This document shows, in pieces, positions 17,216 to 25,893 of a stretch of 64,000 nucleotides of DNA. The stretch's first letter is position 1. The number at the start of each line of letters is the position of its first letter. Source of the stretch: Candidatus Melainabacteria bacterium (GTDB lineage: Bacteria; Cyanobacteriota; Vampirovibrionia; Obscuribacterales; Obscuribacteraceae); NCBI GenBank assembly GCA_003963305.1, contig RXJR01000006.1:1-64000 (forward strand), in the 5' to 3' direction. Position numbers and translations under genes: made by a program. A model generated the notes under the pieces. The model was not told the DNA's origin and made no database searches. It was given only the letters and a program-made list of their open reading frames with translations.

Positions 17216-20200
17216 TCAATGGATTTCCAGACAGCGAACTTCATTCTGAAGACTCGCGGTAAGTTTGTATGTCTTGTTCTCATTTGCTGGGTTCCATGCC
17301 ATCAACTCGGTCTGGTCCTCCTGAGCTAACCGACCGATGAATATCGACAAGTTAGCGAAGGTATCGTCGAGCGCAGCATTTACGAACTGATGCCCCTCCT
17401 TTAGTTCCATCAATATGGAGAACAGGTCGGCGCCAAGGTAGAGATCTTCATTGAAGCCATTCTTGTACTGGTAAGTGAGTACCAGATGTGTGTGGAGGGC
17501 TTCCATATCGCTGTCCTGATCACTCAGAGCGCAGCGAAGCGAAAAGCGCGATATTGGTTTGTTGACCCAGAGTACGGTTTCGGTCGGGGTGCGCGGAGTT
17601 ATTCGTAGCGGTACTTGATCCGGTTGGTTGAGAACTACGTCTGGCAGGTCAACGAGTCTCGACAATCCTACGCAGAGGTCGCGGCAGATTTGAGATTTTT
17701 CTTCGGCCTTCAGTAATGGAAACCTTCTAAACAGCTGGAAGTGGGCCGATCTGCGAATGCCGAAGAGGTTCGCACCATTACTTGCAAACTTCGCGACTTC
17801 CTCGTCATTCCATTCAAAGAAGGCTCGTCTGCGCGCGGATGATAGTTCCAGGTCGGGGTAACGGGGTGAAGACGAACCTTCGTTAGTTTGTTCGAGTCCT
17901 AGCAGGAATCTGTCGAGATTCGGATTAGATTCAAGTGCCGGATCCAGCGTGCAGAGCTCCATCAAGACCTCGCCTTGCCGTCTGGGGGATTTTGCCGAAA
18001 ACGCACGATCCCAGAATGGGAGATATTCCTCCATCCTTTCCGCGTGTATGTCTTTGCAGTTGTGAAGTCCGAATATGATGTAGCTTAGCGCTCCCCGGAG
18101 GTCCCTAGCGGTTATGTGTACTTCGGCTCTTTGATGTACGGCCTGCAGTGCCGTATACAATCTCTGCCTCATTAACAGAGCATTTTCTTTGGTATATGAG
18201 TTTGTACCGCGTACGCGCGAGACGGTGTTGAAAATAGGACAGGACGGTTGCGCGGTACAGCTGGCGCACGGTGACCAAATTTCATCAGCTTTCTCAGAAC
18301 CTAGCAACGCATCAACAAGTTGATCTACGAATTCGGTCGAGATCATGTTTTCACCGCGATTGACTCCACCTACTAGAGACCGATCATTGAAATCGATGAA
18401 TCGCAACCAACTCGGCAAGTCTTCATAGTTGCCTTCAATCGCTGACCAAAGTGCGGAAATCAGAACTGACTCTTTGCCGGGATTGCGTCCGGCAAAGTCC
18501 TCTATCCAAGCCAGAAGAGGGCCGCTGTTGATGGCCACTAAATGAACCGCTATTGGGGAAACGGCACCATTGTGGAATTGGCCGAATAACTCATCTAATA
18601 GTTCGGTAGCGCTTCTTCCTTGATAGGAAGCCGAACCATCCAGATTGATTCTCACTCGGAGACCGTTAGATATTGTTTGATCGACAATGCGCGTGCTCGA
18701 TTTTTCGACCGGGACACCTAATGAATTTGCCAAGTGTTGTAGAAATGCGGTTTTACCATCGCCTGCGTTACCAGTTAGGATCACAAGTTTCACGTCACGT
18801 TTCATTATGCCTTGACAAAGATTTCGCTCCAAGTCAGTCTCAACGTAGGTGTGTTTAGCAAAGTCACTATCGAGTCCGCGAGTCTCTGCGTTGCCGAATC
18901 TCGATTTTGGGTAAGCTTTTAAAACCTCGGTCAACCAAAGTACTTCGTTTGGTGTTCGATTTTCATCCGCCGCAGAACCCGTCTCGAACTCACCCTCATC
19001 GACTCTTTCAAGTCGGTTGTTAAGGAACCGAATCGCTTCGGAAGCTGAACGCAGGCGCGCGGATTCATCGGGAGTAGTACAGAGTTTCAGAAACTCGATA
19101 ACATTCAAAAACTGGTCACAATCAACTCCGTCCCAGTTCAGACCAGCGTTTTTTCGTAGCTCGCCATTAAAGTCAAACGGAAGCTTGTCAAACAGCACAT
19201 GAAAAAACGACGCTCCCAGAGAAAAGATGTCATCGCCGGGAGCTAGTTCATGTTCAGTTTGCATTGCCGACGAACAGTACGGCAAGGTACCTTTGCTGAT
19301 TGATTTCAAGCCAATTCTGGTTGCAAGATCATAGTCGGTTAGGAAAATATCCTGTCCGACTACAATGAGATTCTTTGGCGTAACATCTCCGTGTACGTAT
19401 CCCGCCTGATGTAACTGAGAAAGTCCCTGGCAAACGCGTACTAGCCACTTCATGACTAATTCTTCGACGGAGCTTTCGCCATATTTATCTGCGTACGCTG
19501 AAATCTCTCCCGTCAGCGATGCGAGCGGAACTCCATCGATCCACCTCATTAACGCTACAAAAGCATCTGGTCTCCATCGCTCTGCGATTTCATGGATCAT
19601 TGAAAGCGAATTGTGTATTGTATGCGCACGAATCTTTTTGTATGCGCGTATCGCGCTGTTACCTTCGGATTCAGTGTGAATGGCTTTTGCCACGTACGTC
19701 CCATATTCTTCATCACTAGTCTTATCGATTTCGACAACCTTGAAAGTGGTGCCCCAGCCGCCCGAACCTAGTTTTGAAACAACACGGTAACGAGATTGGT
19801 TGAAATCAAGCTCCGTGCCTTCATCCCAATATTGCGCCGATGGTAATGCTTCTGGTTTCGTAATGGACGAGGTGGTAGGTTGTTTGATTTGTTCGCCAAT
19901 TTGAGATGCAATCATTGCGGCTGACGGACGATCTTCCGAGTTCGCATTTAGACCAGCTTCAAGTAGTTTTTGAACTTTACCAAGTGTTGCTCCGGTACCT
20001 TCAGCAAGCAGATCTTTGAGACTCGCGCACATCGAGTACACGTCTGAAGCTTTCGACGCTGCTGCAATCCCACCACTTATCACTTCTGGGGCCGTACAAC
20101 TGTCGTGCTGTTGCGGAGCCGGCTGGACCGGAAGAGAAGTCATTTCCGCGATTCTGCTGAGGCGCAGACCGGTAAAAAGCGGGTTTCCATTTGTTCTCAC

Positions 20201-21196
20201 GTGGATAGTGCTTTGATTCAAGTTGCGATGGATAATGGCTGGGTTGTCGGGATCAGCTGGTTCGTGAAGATCCGAAAGCGCAGAAAAACATCGTGCCACG
20301 AACGCAATTTTGTCGTCCGTTTTCCAATTACGATCAACCTTTCTCATTAGGACTGTTGGTGCGCCCGGATCTACGAGTGAGAAAAAATAGAGTTCGCCCG
20401 GATACTCCGGTGCTTCTTGAAACGACTCCATAAGCTTTGGCAGCCACGGCGACTTTTGCAATCGCTGAATCGTCTCGAATTCTCGTCTTGCAATTAGATC
20501 GGGATTATTCGAATCTGACGCAGAGTAATCGTAGATGTGAAGGACAACTTTGTCTTGCGTTCTTGCGTTCTGACCACGATAAACGCGATGAACCCTGTCG
20601 TCGCGTGGTGAGGATAGTTCTAAATTGCTATAGTTTCCGAAATGTCGAATATCTCCAGTCAGCGTGACTCGTGCAGAAGGCATGATTGACGATGCAAGTT
20701 CATCTGTTTGTTTCGCTGTCAACAATTGTTTTGCGCTAACATCTAACAGTTCTTTCCAATCACGCAATGCATAGAATCCGGCTCCCTTTATGGGTGACAA
20801 TGTACTGGCATAGGAAATATTTTCACCCTTCGTCAGTAAAAACTTTCCTTGAATGAAGTTGGCCGACGCCCATAATCTCTTCACCTTCCCTGCGATCCGC
20901 CGCGCTTTCTTGTTCAGAATTTCGGACTGGTCGTCGACTGTAAGAGCGTTGGCTTTGTTCTCAACGTACTTGTTGTCCCAGTGTTTGGTTTCTAAAACGT
21001 GGACACCAGATGGACCCACCACCAAAAGATCAATCTCGTCCGGACGGCTGGATGGTGTCGTCCCAAATTCGATGTTCGAAAAGAGAACCCACAGACCATC
21101 CCCGCTCAACGATTCCAATTTTTCTTTCAAAAACTCTGTTGCCCGGCGCTCGCTATCATTGGCATAAGGACCGCACTGTATGAGTTTTACTTTCAT
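17216..21196 (-). CDS. NERD-pseudokinase-kinase-NTPase defence protein
   Basis: 1326 residues from ATG 21196 (AGGTG upstream; the frame is open further but without a ribosome site). Order: NERD nuclease-like domain with DEIDLLVVG and HVLETKHW (to about residue 120); a degenerate kinase (about 195-430) where HRD is HRN and DFG is lost; an active-looking Ser/Thr kinase (about 470-735) with GSGGWGTTF, YVAKAI, VHGDVTPKN and LTDYDLA; then a P-loop NTPase with Walker A GNAGDGKTAF near 811 and a CASCTAQPSC zinc-type cluster near 980. NERD plus kinase recalls PglW of BREX and MAD6 of MADS; the NTPase half recalls DptF. First gene of the three-gene operon. Likely the sensor and switch of the system. 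Confidence 0.75.
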   Translation of the reverse strand: MKVKLIQCGPYANDSERRATEFLKEKLESLSGDGLWVLFSNIEFGTTPSSRPDEIDLLVVGPSGVHVLETKHWDNKYVENKANALTVDDQSEILNKKARRIAGKVKRLWASANFIQGKFLLTKGENISYASTLSPIKGAGFYALRDWKELLDVSAKQLLTAKQTDELASSIMPSARVTLTGDIRHFGNYSNLELSSPRDDRVHRVYRGQNARTQDKVVLHIYDYSASDSNNPDLIARREFETIQRLQKSPWLPKLMESFQEAPEYPGELYFFSLVDPGAPTVLMRKVDRNWKTDDKIAFVARCFSALSDLHEPADPDNPAIIHRNLNQSTIHVRTNGNPLFTGLRLSRIAEMTSLPVQPAPQQHDSCTAPEVISGGIAAASKASDVYSMCASLKDLLAEGTGATLGKVQKLLEAGLNANSEDRPSAAMIASQIGEQIKQPTTSSITKPEALPSAQYWDEGTELDFNQSRYRVVSKLGSGGWGTTFKVVEIDKTSDEEYGTYVAKAIHTESEGNSAIRAYKKIRAHTIHNSLSMIHEIAERWRPDAFVALMRWIDGVPLASLTGEISAYADKYGESSVEELVMKWLVRVCQGLSQLHQAGYVHGDVTPKNLIVVGQDIFLTDYDLATRIGLKSISKGTLPYCSSAMQTEHELAPGDDIFSLGASFFHVLFDKLPFDFNGELRKNAGLNWDGVDCDQFLNVIEFLKLCTTPDESARLRSASEAIRFLNNRLERVDEGEFETGSAADENRTPNEVLWLTEVLKAYPKSRFGNAETRGLDSDFAKHTYVETDLERNLCQGIMKRDVKLVILTGNAGDGKTAFLQHLANSLGVPVEKSSTRIVDQTISNGLRVRINLDGSASYQGRSATELLDELFGQFHNGAVSPIAVHLVAINSGPLLAWIEDFAGRNPGKESVLISALWSAIEGNYEDLPSWLRFIDFNDRSLVGGVNRGENMISTEFVDQLVDALLGSEKADEIWSPCASCTAQPSCPIFNTVSRVRGTNSYTKENALLMRQRLYTALQAVHQRAEVHITARDLRGALSYIIFGLHNCKDIHAERMEEYLPFWDRAFSAKSPRRQGEVLMELCTLDPALESNPNLDRFLLGLEQTNEGSSSPRYPDLELSSARRRAFFEWNDEEVAKFASNGANLFGIRRSAHFQLFRRFPLLKAEEKSQICRDLCVGLSRLVDLPDVVLNQPDQVPLRITPRTPTETVLWVNKPISRFSLRCALSDQDSDMEALHTHLVLTYQYKNGFNEDLYLGADLFSILMELKEGHQFVNAALDDTFANLSIFIGRLAQEDQTELMAWNPANENKTYKLTASLQNEVRCLEIH

Positions 21197-21277
21197 TGAA
21201 CACCTGACACTTGTGGCGTTTGAGGAAGAAATGGTTCGCTCGACACTTGGAATCAATCTAAGCATCTGCCGCTGCAA

Positions 21278-21306
21278 ATAATATGCAGTGCAAAATAGCC
21301 TGATAA
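21278..21306 (-). promoter_or_regulatory. candidate promoter of kinase operon
   Basis: Minus strand: TTATCA (21306-21301), 17-base spacer, TATTAT (21283-21278), five of six and four of six matches to the sigma-70 boxes. It would start transcription about 75 bases before the kinase ATG at 21196. Confidence 0.4.
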
Positions 21307-21442
21307 GAGATGCCTGTCGGATACCGAATAGGCGGTCAATTATAATGCAAGTTTAAGGCTTGTGAGTTACCAGAAGGTCTTGGAAAGTGCCGCGCCATAA
21401 AAACGAAGACTGCCGCATTATCTGTATTCGCAAAACAAAAAT

Positions 21443-21849
21443 CTATTTGCGCGACTTCGAGCTACGTTTTGACTTAGCGTTAGAGGATGACTTGCTCCGA
21501 GCTTTGTTCGGGCCATCATCAGCCGCATTTATAGTCGGCTCTTGCGCCTGACGTTTCATTGCCTCAAGCCAAGCTTGTTGGGCCTTCTGCCTTGCTTCTA
21601 GTTGAACTTGCTGGCTTGTCCGAATGTATGCCTTCAGCGTAGTTCGAGTGTCTGTGTGGTTGAGCGCGGCTCTGACAACCGAGACGTCTGCCCCAGTATT
21701 GGCCATTGATGAGGCCAAACTTCTGCGCAAATCGTGTATCCACAGATCGCTCATTTCAAGCTTCTCGCGCAACGTTTCCCATGCGTTGCCTGGATCTACC
21801 ATGTGCCCGGCCGCTCCTTTCCCGGGAAAGACACGTGATTCTTAACTTT
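21443..21849 (-). pseudogene. tyrosine recombinase remnant (C-terminal part)
   Basis: The only ATG is at 21802, but conserved coding continues upstream to a stop at about 21850: ESRVFPGKGAAGHMVDPGNA is the segment that precedes the catalytic C terminus in phage-type integrases. After it come IHDLRRSLASSMANTGAD (box II Arg), LNHTDTRTTLKAY (His and likely Tyr nucleophile), then a Lys/Ser-rich tail. The core-binding domain and the box I Arg are absent, and the next upstream sequence is not integrase in any frame. So this is a 5'-deleted, inactive gene, broken at about 21850. It marks the right edge of the island, near the start of the kinase operon. Confidence 0.8.
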
Positions 21850-22147
21850 AGCTGGAGTCGTATTTCACAAAGGGGTGTTCATATGATTCAACGAGTCGAT
21901 TGCGGCTTGGCCTTCCGTAACATTCGAGACATTGTGTCGGATATAGTCGTCATTAACTTTCTGGGAACCCGTCACAAATCTTTGCCTAATCTTCAAGACA
22001 ACTGTAAGCACGAAAAGACCCGAACCCAGAACTACCAGGTCACCAACAGATTTGGGTATATACGTCAAACGCGGCTCGAAACCGAGCATAGTACAGCGGC
22101 CCAATCTTTAATACTAGTAAAACCGAAACACAACCCGATAAACCACG
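21850..22147. other. junction stretch between two broken genes
   Basis: About 300 bases without a supported gene. A 79-codon minus-strand frame (21865-22104) with a hydrophobic segment lacks a ribosome site. This is where the lost front of the integrase should have been, so the recombination scar probably lies at its right end of the remnant, near 21850. Confidence 0.4.
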
Positions 22148-23093
22148 ATGACATCAAAATTAGAGCGCCTAATCAAAATGGAAGACGAAATTCTGCGAGA
22201 TGTTCGAAGTCCAGCCAAGAACAGTCTACGACGATATTCGAGAGTTGAAAGAGCGCTGCGGGCTGGACATCGAATTCGATAGATTCAAAAACGGCTACTA
22301 CAATAAAAATCCGAAAAAGCAGCTACCGACATTCGAGCTTTCTGACGGCGAGCTGTTTGCCATCACACTCGGGAATGAAATGCTGTCAGAGTACACAGGT
22401 ACATCGTTCGAGCCAATCTTGAGTAGCGCGCTCGAGAAGATCTACGAGCGCATGCCAGACCGCTCTGAAGTTGACTTGGGCGAACTACGGAGCATGGTGA
22501 ATTTCAACGCCGGCTCTGTGATCAAAATCAAGCGAAGAACGTTTTTCGATTTCAACAGCGCCTGCGAAAAGAATTTAGTGATGACGCTGGAATATTTCAC
22601 AGCCAGCCGAGGTGAAGTAACAAAGCGCGAGATTGAGCCGTACAGGCTACTAGAAAGCAGAGGTACCTGGTACGTGGTGGCGCATTGCCGCATGCGCAAT
22701 GCACTAAGACTCTTCGCACTGCATAGGATGCGCGATTACTTTATTAAGGACGAAAAATTTACACCGATAGATGACGGGAAAATTCAAGAGTGGATTGATT
22801 CTGCGTTTTTCCTGGAGCACACGGAAAAAGAAAGCAACATCAAGATCAAGTTTGACCCTGACGCCAGTCGATACATTCGAGAGCGGAAGTGGCATCCATC
22901 GCAAGAATTGATTGAGCATCAAGACGGCAGCTGCACTCTATCTTTTACGGCACCCAGCCTTGACGAAATCAAAAGGTGGGTCATGTCTTATGGCGCTCAA
23001 GCTGAAGTCCTGGAGCCGGAAGAACTCAAGTTGCTCATGCGCGTGGAATTCGAGGCGGCGCTGCAAATCTACAAGAAAGACGGAAGCTACTAG
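22148..23093 (+). pseudogene. WYL-domain transcriptional regulator, frame-broken N terminus
   Basis: ATG at 22148 begins MTSKLERLIKMEDEI, the usual start of HTH-WYL regulators, but after about 17 codons homology continues in another frame as MFEVQPRTVYDDIRELKERC from 22200. The intervening residues of the first HTH helices are missing, so a deletion that is not a multiple of three has fused the pieces out of frame. The downstream frame (297 codons) holds the recognition helix end, the linker helices and a complete WYL region (RRTFFDFNSACEKN, EPYRLLESRGTWYVVAHC, FALHRMRDY) and a WCX-like C terminus. No ribosome site precedes 22200. WYL regulators often sit beside defence loci and bind nucleotides or DNA. 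Could still yield an HTH-less fragment. Confidence 0.7.
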
Positions 23094-23413
23094 TCGGGCA
23101 ACTTCTCGGCCTGCACGGTCTTAGTTCGATAGATTTGCGCTTCCACCACAAGTATTAACTTGCTACATTTGCTGTCCATAACAGTTTTAGTGTCGACAGA
23201 ATAACCGCGCATCGGCAAGCGTGCGCAGACGATAGAAATTTCGTGGCGGTCATAGAGATACTTGTATTCACTCGACGGAAATTCTCTCACAGCAACAACG
23301 ACCTCACCGTCGAATGCGGCTGCTCTCTCGCAATCAGCCTGGAGATCGGGACTGCTGCGGTCGACTGATATTTGAACTTGCCGCTTGGCTGGCTCAGGAG
23401 AATCGGTTGGCAT
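23090..23413 (-). CDS. hypothetical protein
   Basis: 107 residues, no signal peptide or membrane segment, no domain that I recognise. AGGGG lies eight bases before the ATG. The stop overlaps the stop of the WYL gene by four bases in convergent fashion. N terminus Pro/Glu-rich, the rest alternates hydrophobic and charged residues as in a small alpha/beta domain (GEVVVAVREF, EISIVCARLPMRGYSV, KLILVVEAQIYR). Confidence 0.55.
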   Translation of the reverse strand: MPTDSPEPAKRQVQISVDRSSPDLQADCERAAAFDGEVVVAVREFPSSEYKYLYDRHEISIVCARLPMRGYSVDTKTVMDSKCSKLILVVEAQIYRTKTVQAEKLPD

Positions 23414-23666
23414 GTAACTACCCCTAATACTGGGTGTTGCCCCGCTTAGTTGGCTGATGCGGGTGGGTCTGGACTAATCCAATTTAAATGAGGTAACTGC
23501 AGCATGTTCGCAGTACAGAAAAAATTTGGCGGGTTCTCAGTAATTAATCAAACGGAAAGACAACATGACTGCAGATATTTTGCAGTGAAGTCCTATATGC
23601 TTAAACAAACGCCGATTTGATACTCTGCTTGCGGGCGCTTAACCAGTCAGCTAAAGCGAGGTGCTT

Positions 23667-24350
23667 ATGGTTATTCACTCATACGGCTATGCAGCATCGT
23701 CGGAAGCAGATGCTGGAAGTCGAAATCGTTCTCGTGACTTGTTGCTCCAGAATTTCGATCTGGTGCTTAAATGCCACCACAAAATACTCAGTTGCGCAGA
23801 GTATTTTTTCTGCCAGCCGTCATTTGCAAGTTGCTCGTGGCCCTACGTCGGCGGCGACGGTCCGCTTCCAATCGGTTACCTTCTAATTGGTTGGCTCGAA
23901 GGTACACTTGTTGAGCAGTGTACAAAATGTACTGACAATGTGTACTTGACGTCCTTCAGTGGATCAATGCTATCAAACAGCACTTGCTGGACCGGAATTT
24001 GCCGCAGCTGCCGATCTTTCATTTCAGGCAAAGGCTCTACGCATAAATCTTTCATCGAGCGAATTCAGTTCATTGCAAACCTGCGCCGAAAGTATCCCGC
24101 ACAAGTATCTGAGTGGACCGAGTACAACGGTCATATCTTCAGCTGGGGCGGCAATGGCCTGCAACCATCGAAAAAGAGACGGCTAACAATAAAAGCGACG
24201 GCGAATCCAATTCCATTCGATCTCCTTTTGTCTGAACTTGCCAGTGGCGTCGAGCGTTTAAACGATCTTCCCAACGTGGAGTTGTTAGAGTTTTCAACCG
24301 GAATCAAGTTAGGCAGAGGAACTCAGATAAGCAGTGAACTTTATAGTTGA
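23667..24350 (+). CDS. cysteine-rich hypothetical protein
   Basis: 227 residues from ATG 23667, with GCGAGG a few bases upstream. Contains several Cys pairs, among them VEQCTKCTDNVY and CWTGICRSCRSF, spaced like zinc knuckles. The C-terminal third is a charged soluble domain. No family recognised. The Cys-pair pattern suggests zinc binding. It stands alone between a convergent hypothetical gene and a minus-strand small peptide gene. Confidence 0.55.
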   Translation: MVIHSYGYAASSEADAGSRNRSRDLLLQNFDLVLKCHHKILSCAEYFFCQPSFASCSWPYVGGDGPLPIGYLLIGWLEGTLVEQCTKCTDNVYLTSFSGSMLSNSTCWTGICRSCRSFISGKGSTHKSFIERIQFIANLRRKYPAQVSEWTEYNGHIFSWGGNGLQPSKKRRLTIKATANPIPFDLLLSELASGVERLNDLPNVELLEFSTGIKLGRGTQISSELYS

Positions 24351-24454
24351 GAATTCCTTCTTATGAGCCCCCCCTGTTTCTAACTGACACAACTTACGTG
24401 ATCGGCTGATGCCCGCATCACACAGGCATCAACCAATCTCAAGTGCGCATATCG

Positions 24455-24586
24455 TTACGCGAAAACGAAAAACGCTACTCTGAACACCGGACCGATCACT
24501 GGAATGGTGCCGAGAACTTTCTCTGCCATCCAGATCAGCGCCTTGTTGAACAGTCTGCTCAAAACATTTCTTTTGCGGTTCTTCAT
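24455..24586 (-). CDS. 43-residue hydrophobic peptide
   Basis: A short frame with an exceptionally good ribosome site: TAGGAGGG seven bases before ATG at 24586. Translation starts with a basic cluster (MKNRKRNVLSRLFNK), then continues as ALIWMAEKVLGTIPVIG and PVFRVAFFVFA to the stop. One amphipathic or membrane-spanning helix, net positive. Could be a small membrane protein, a type I toxin or a bacteriocin-like peptide; no partner gene is evident within 300 bases. Confidence 0.6.
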   Translation of the reverse strand: MKNRKRNVLSRLFNKALIWMAEKVLGTIPVIGPVFRVAFFVFA

Positions 24587-24964
24587 GACTCGCCCTCCTA
24601 AACGTGTATGTGGATTTCACGTCGGAACGCGCGCAAAGACGCAGGCTTATTCATCCGCTAAACAGCTCAATTTCAATCCCAAAAAATTGCCAGCCTGGTC
24701 CCTACGCGCGGCTTCTACTCGAAGGGCGTGCCAGGAGCTTTGCAAGCAAATATGCATCAACTCGTCTCAGTATGATGAGCATAGCTTCCTCCGGGTCAAT
24801 AAGGGACACAAAACCACTACTATCCAGTCTAACCCAGCCTTTGAAATCTGCGCAACTCACCCTTCATCCATTATTAAGTAAAGGTTCAAATTAAAATGTC
24901 TTGAAACCGCTGAGCCAAATATCAAGTAAATTAGCGTCCGGAGCGTTTTCAGCGAGGCGGTGTC
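24587..24964. other. non-coding stretch
   Basis: About 380 bases between the small peptide gene and the membrane protein gene. Overlapping plus-strand frames of 96 and 125 codons exist but lack ribosome sites and have compositions typical of chance frames. Nothing recognised. Confidence 0.4.
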
Positions 24965-25720
24965 ATGCGATTCAAAACTGACCCATTCTTACTTGAACTA
25001 GAAGCTGGCAAAAAGGAAGAACTGCATCGCATTCTCTCGCGACTCTCATCGTCTGATGAGAGCATCCTCAGGCTGACAAAGGATATCGCAGCTTTTACTT
25101 ACAGCGAGGAGCGTCAAAAATCCGACGTCATTGAGAATCGCGCATTTGGCTTGATGCAATTTGCCAAAGTCGGATTGACCATCATCATCGGAATAGCCGG
25201 GCTGATCGCTACAACTAACGTGCATGATACCCCGTTCCGAGAATCGCTTATTTTCCTGCTTTCCATCGCCGCTGCTTTTCTGGCCAAGCTGTTTTATCGC
25301 GGACTGAATGTCGTAAAAATCGGAAGCTTTTTTCGCCCTCAATTCGATGCTTACGTCAAGCCAAATGAAAAAGACATCTATGAAACGCAAGACGGCGAAA
25401 CATACATGGTGGCATTGAAGCATCACATTGCGAGCACGATCTGGTATTTGCAGTACACCGCAAATGATAATCACATTCGCAGCATTCAGTGTAAGTGCTG
25501 CTACGTCAATTCCTTTGGTTTTCTCATCGCGTTTCTTGCGTTCTTTGTCTTGAGTATGGTGCATTTGCTGGAACCAAGCCTTACACTGAACATGCCAGAG
25601 CACCGGATCATCGGCGCCATCCTCTTGGCTCTGGCTTTGACAGCCGACAATATCGCGCAATCAATGCGTTTGGGTTGGTTCGATATTGAACCAGCACCAG
25701 CAGAAGCAACAACGGCATGA
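24965..25720 (+). CDS. four-helix membrane protein
   Basis: 251 residues. N-terminal 55 residues form a charged helical segment, followed by a hydrophobic pair (VGLTIIIGIAGLIATT and SLIFLLSIAAAFLAKLF, about residues 68-112), a 60-residue cytosolic-type loop, and a second pair (FGFLIAFLAFFVLSMVHLL and HRIIGAILLALALTADNIA, about 180-235). Resembles the S-4TM/SLATT style of small membrane proteins that accompany bacterial conflict systems, but I cannot assign it. GCGAGGCGG precedes the ATG. No co-directional partner close by. Confidence 0.6.
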   Translation: MRFKTDPFLLELEAGKKEELHRILSRLSSSDESILRLTKDIAAFTYSEERQKSDVIENRAFGLMQFAKVGLTIIIGIAGLIATTNVHDTPFRESLIFLLSIAAAFLAKLFYRGLNVVKIGSFFRPQFDAYVKPNEKDIYETQDGETYMVALKHHIASTIWYLQYTANDNHIRSIQCKCCYVNSFGFLIAFLAFFVLSMVHLLEPSLTLNMPEHRIIGAILLALALTADNIAQSMRLGWFDIEPAPAEATTA

Positions 25721-25830
25721 TGGTTTAGGAATCGTTGAATCTCAATTCAGGAGTCTAGACTAGTCCTGAATTACTGATACCAAACCCTGCTGTCTCGGTT
25801 AATCGCACACAGTCGCTGAAAAACGACACC

Positions 25831-25871
25831 TTGCAATAATCGAAGCAATCGAATATAATCGAAATATTCGA
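25831..25871 (+). promoter_or_regulatory. promoter and operator of the PIN toxin-antitoxin operon
   Basis: TTGCAA (25831-25836), 17-base spacer and perfect TATAAT (25854-25859). The heptad AATCGAA occurs at 25838, 25847 and 25857, with a variant ATTCGAA at 25866, and TCGAATAT (25849-25856) is inverted as ATATTCGA (25864-25871). Sites overlapping the -10 box fit autorepression by the antitoxin. Confidence 0.65.
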
Positions 25872-25893
25872 AATCATCCAAATTAGGTGCCAC

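Noticed and set aside
4548-21196. BREX or DISARM system
   Set aside because: NERD-kinase recalls PglW, but no PglX, PglZ, BrxC/PglY or BrxL gene is present, and no DISARM helicase or DUF1998 gene. Only type I RM and the three-gene operon are seen.
10432-21196. Complete Dnd phosphorothioation system
   Set aside because: No DndA/IscS, DndB, DndC, DndD or DndE gene lies in the window, so only the restriction-like half can be claimed.
21865-22104. 79-residue minus-strand protein or tRNA fragment
   Set aside because: Translation GFEPRL hinted at a tRNA T-arm, but the stem has a mismatch and no acceptor or anticodon arms could be placed. As a gene it has no ribosome site.
23090-23093. Shared WYL/hypothetical stop as a fusion
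   Set aside because: Four-base convergent overlap only; genes lie on opposite strands.
24504-24894. Two overlapping plus-strand frames of 96 and 125 codons
   Set aside because: No ribosome sites, chance-like composition, and one overlaps the better supported 43-residue minus-strand gene.
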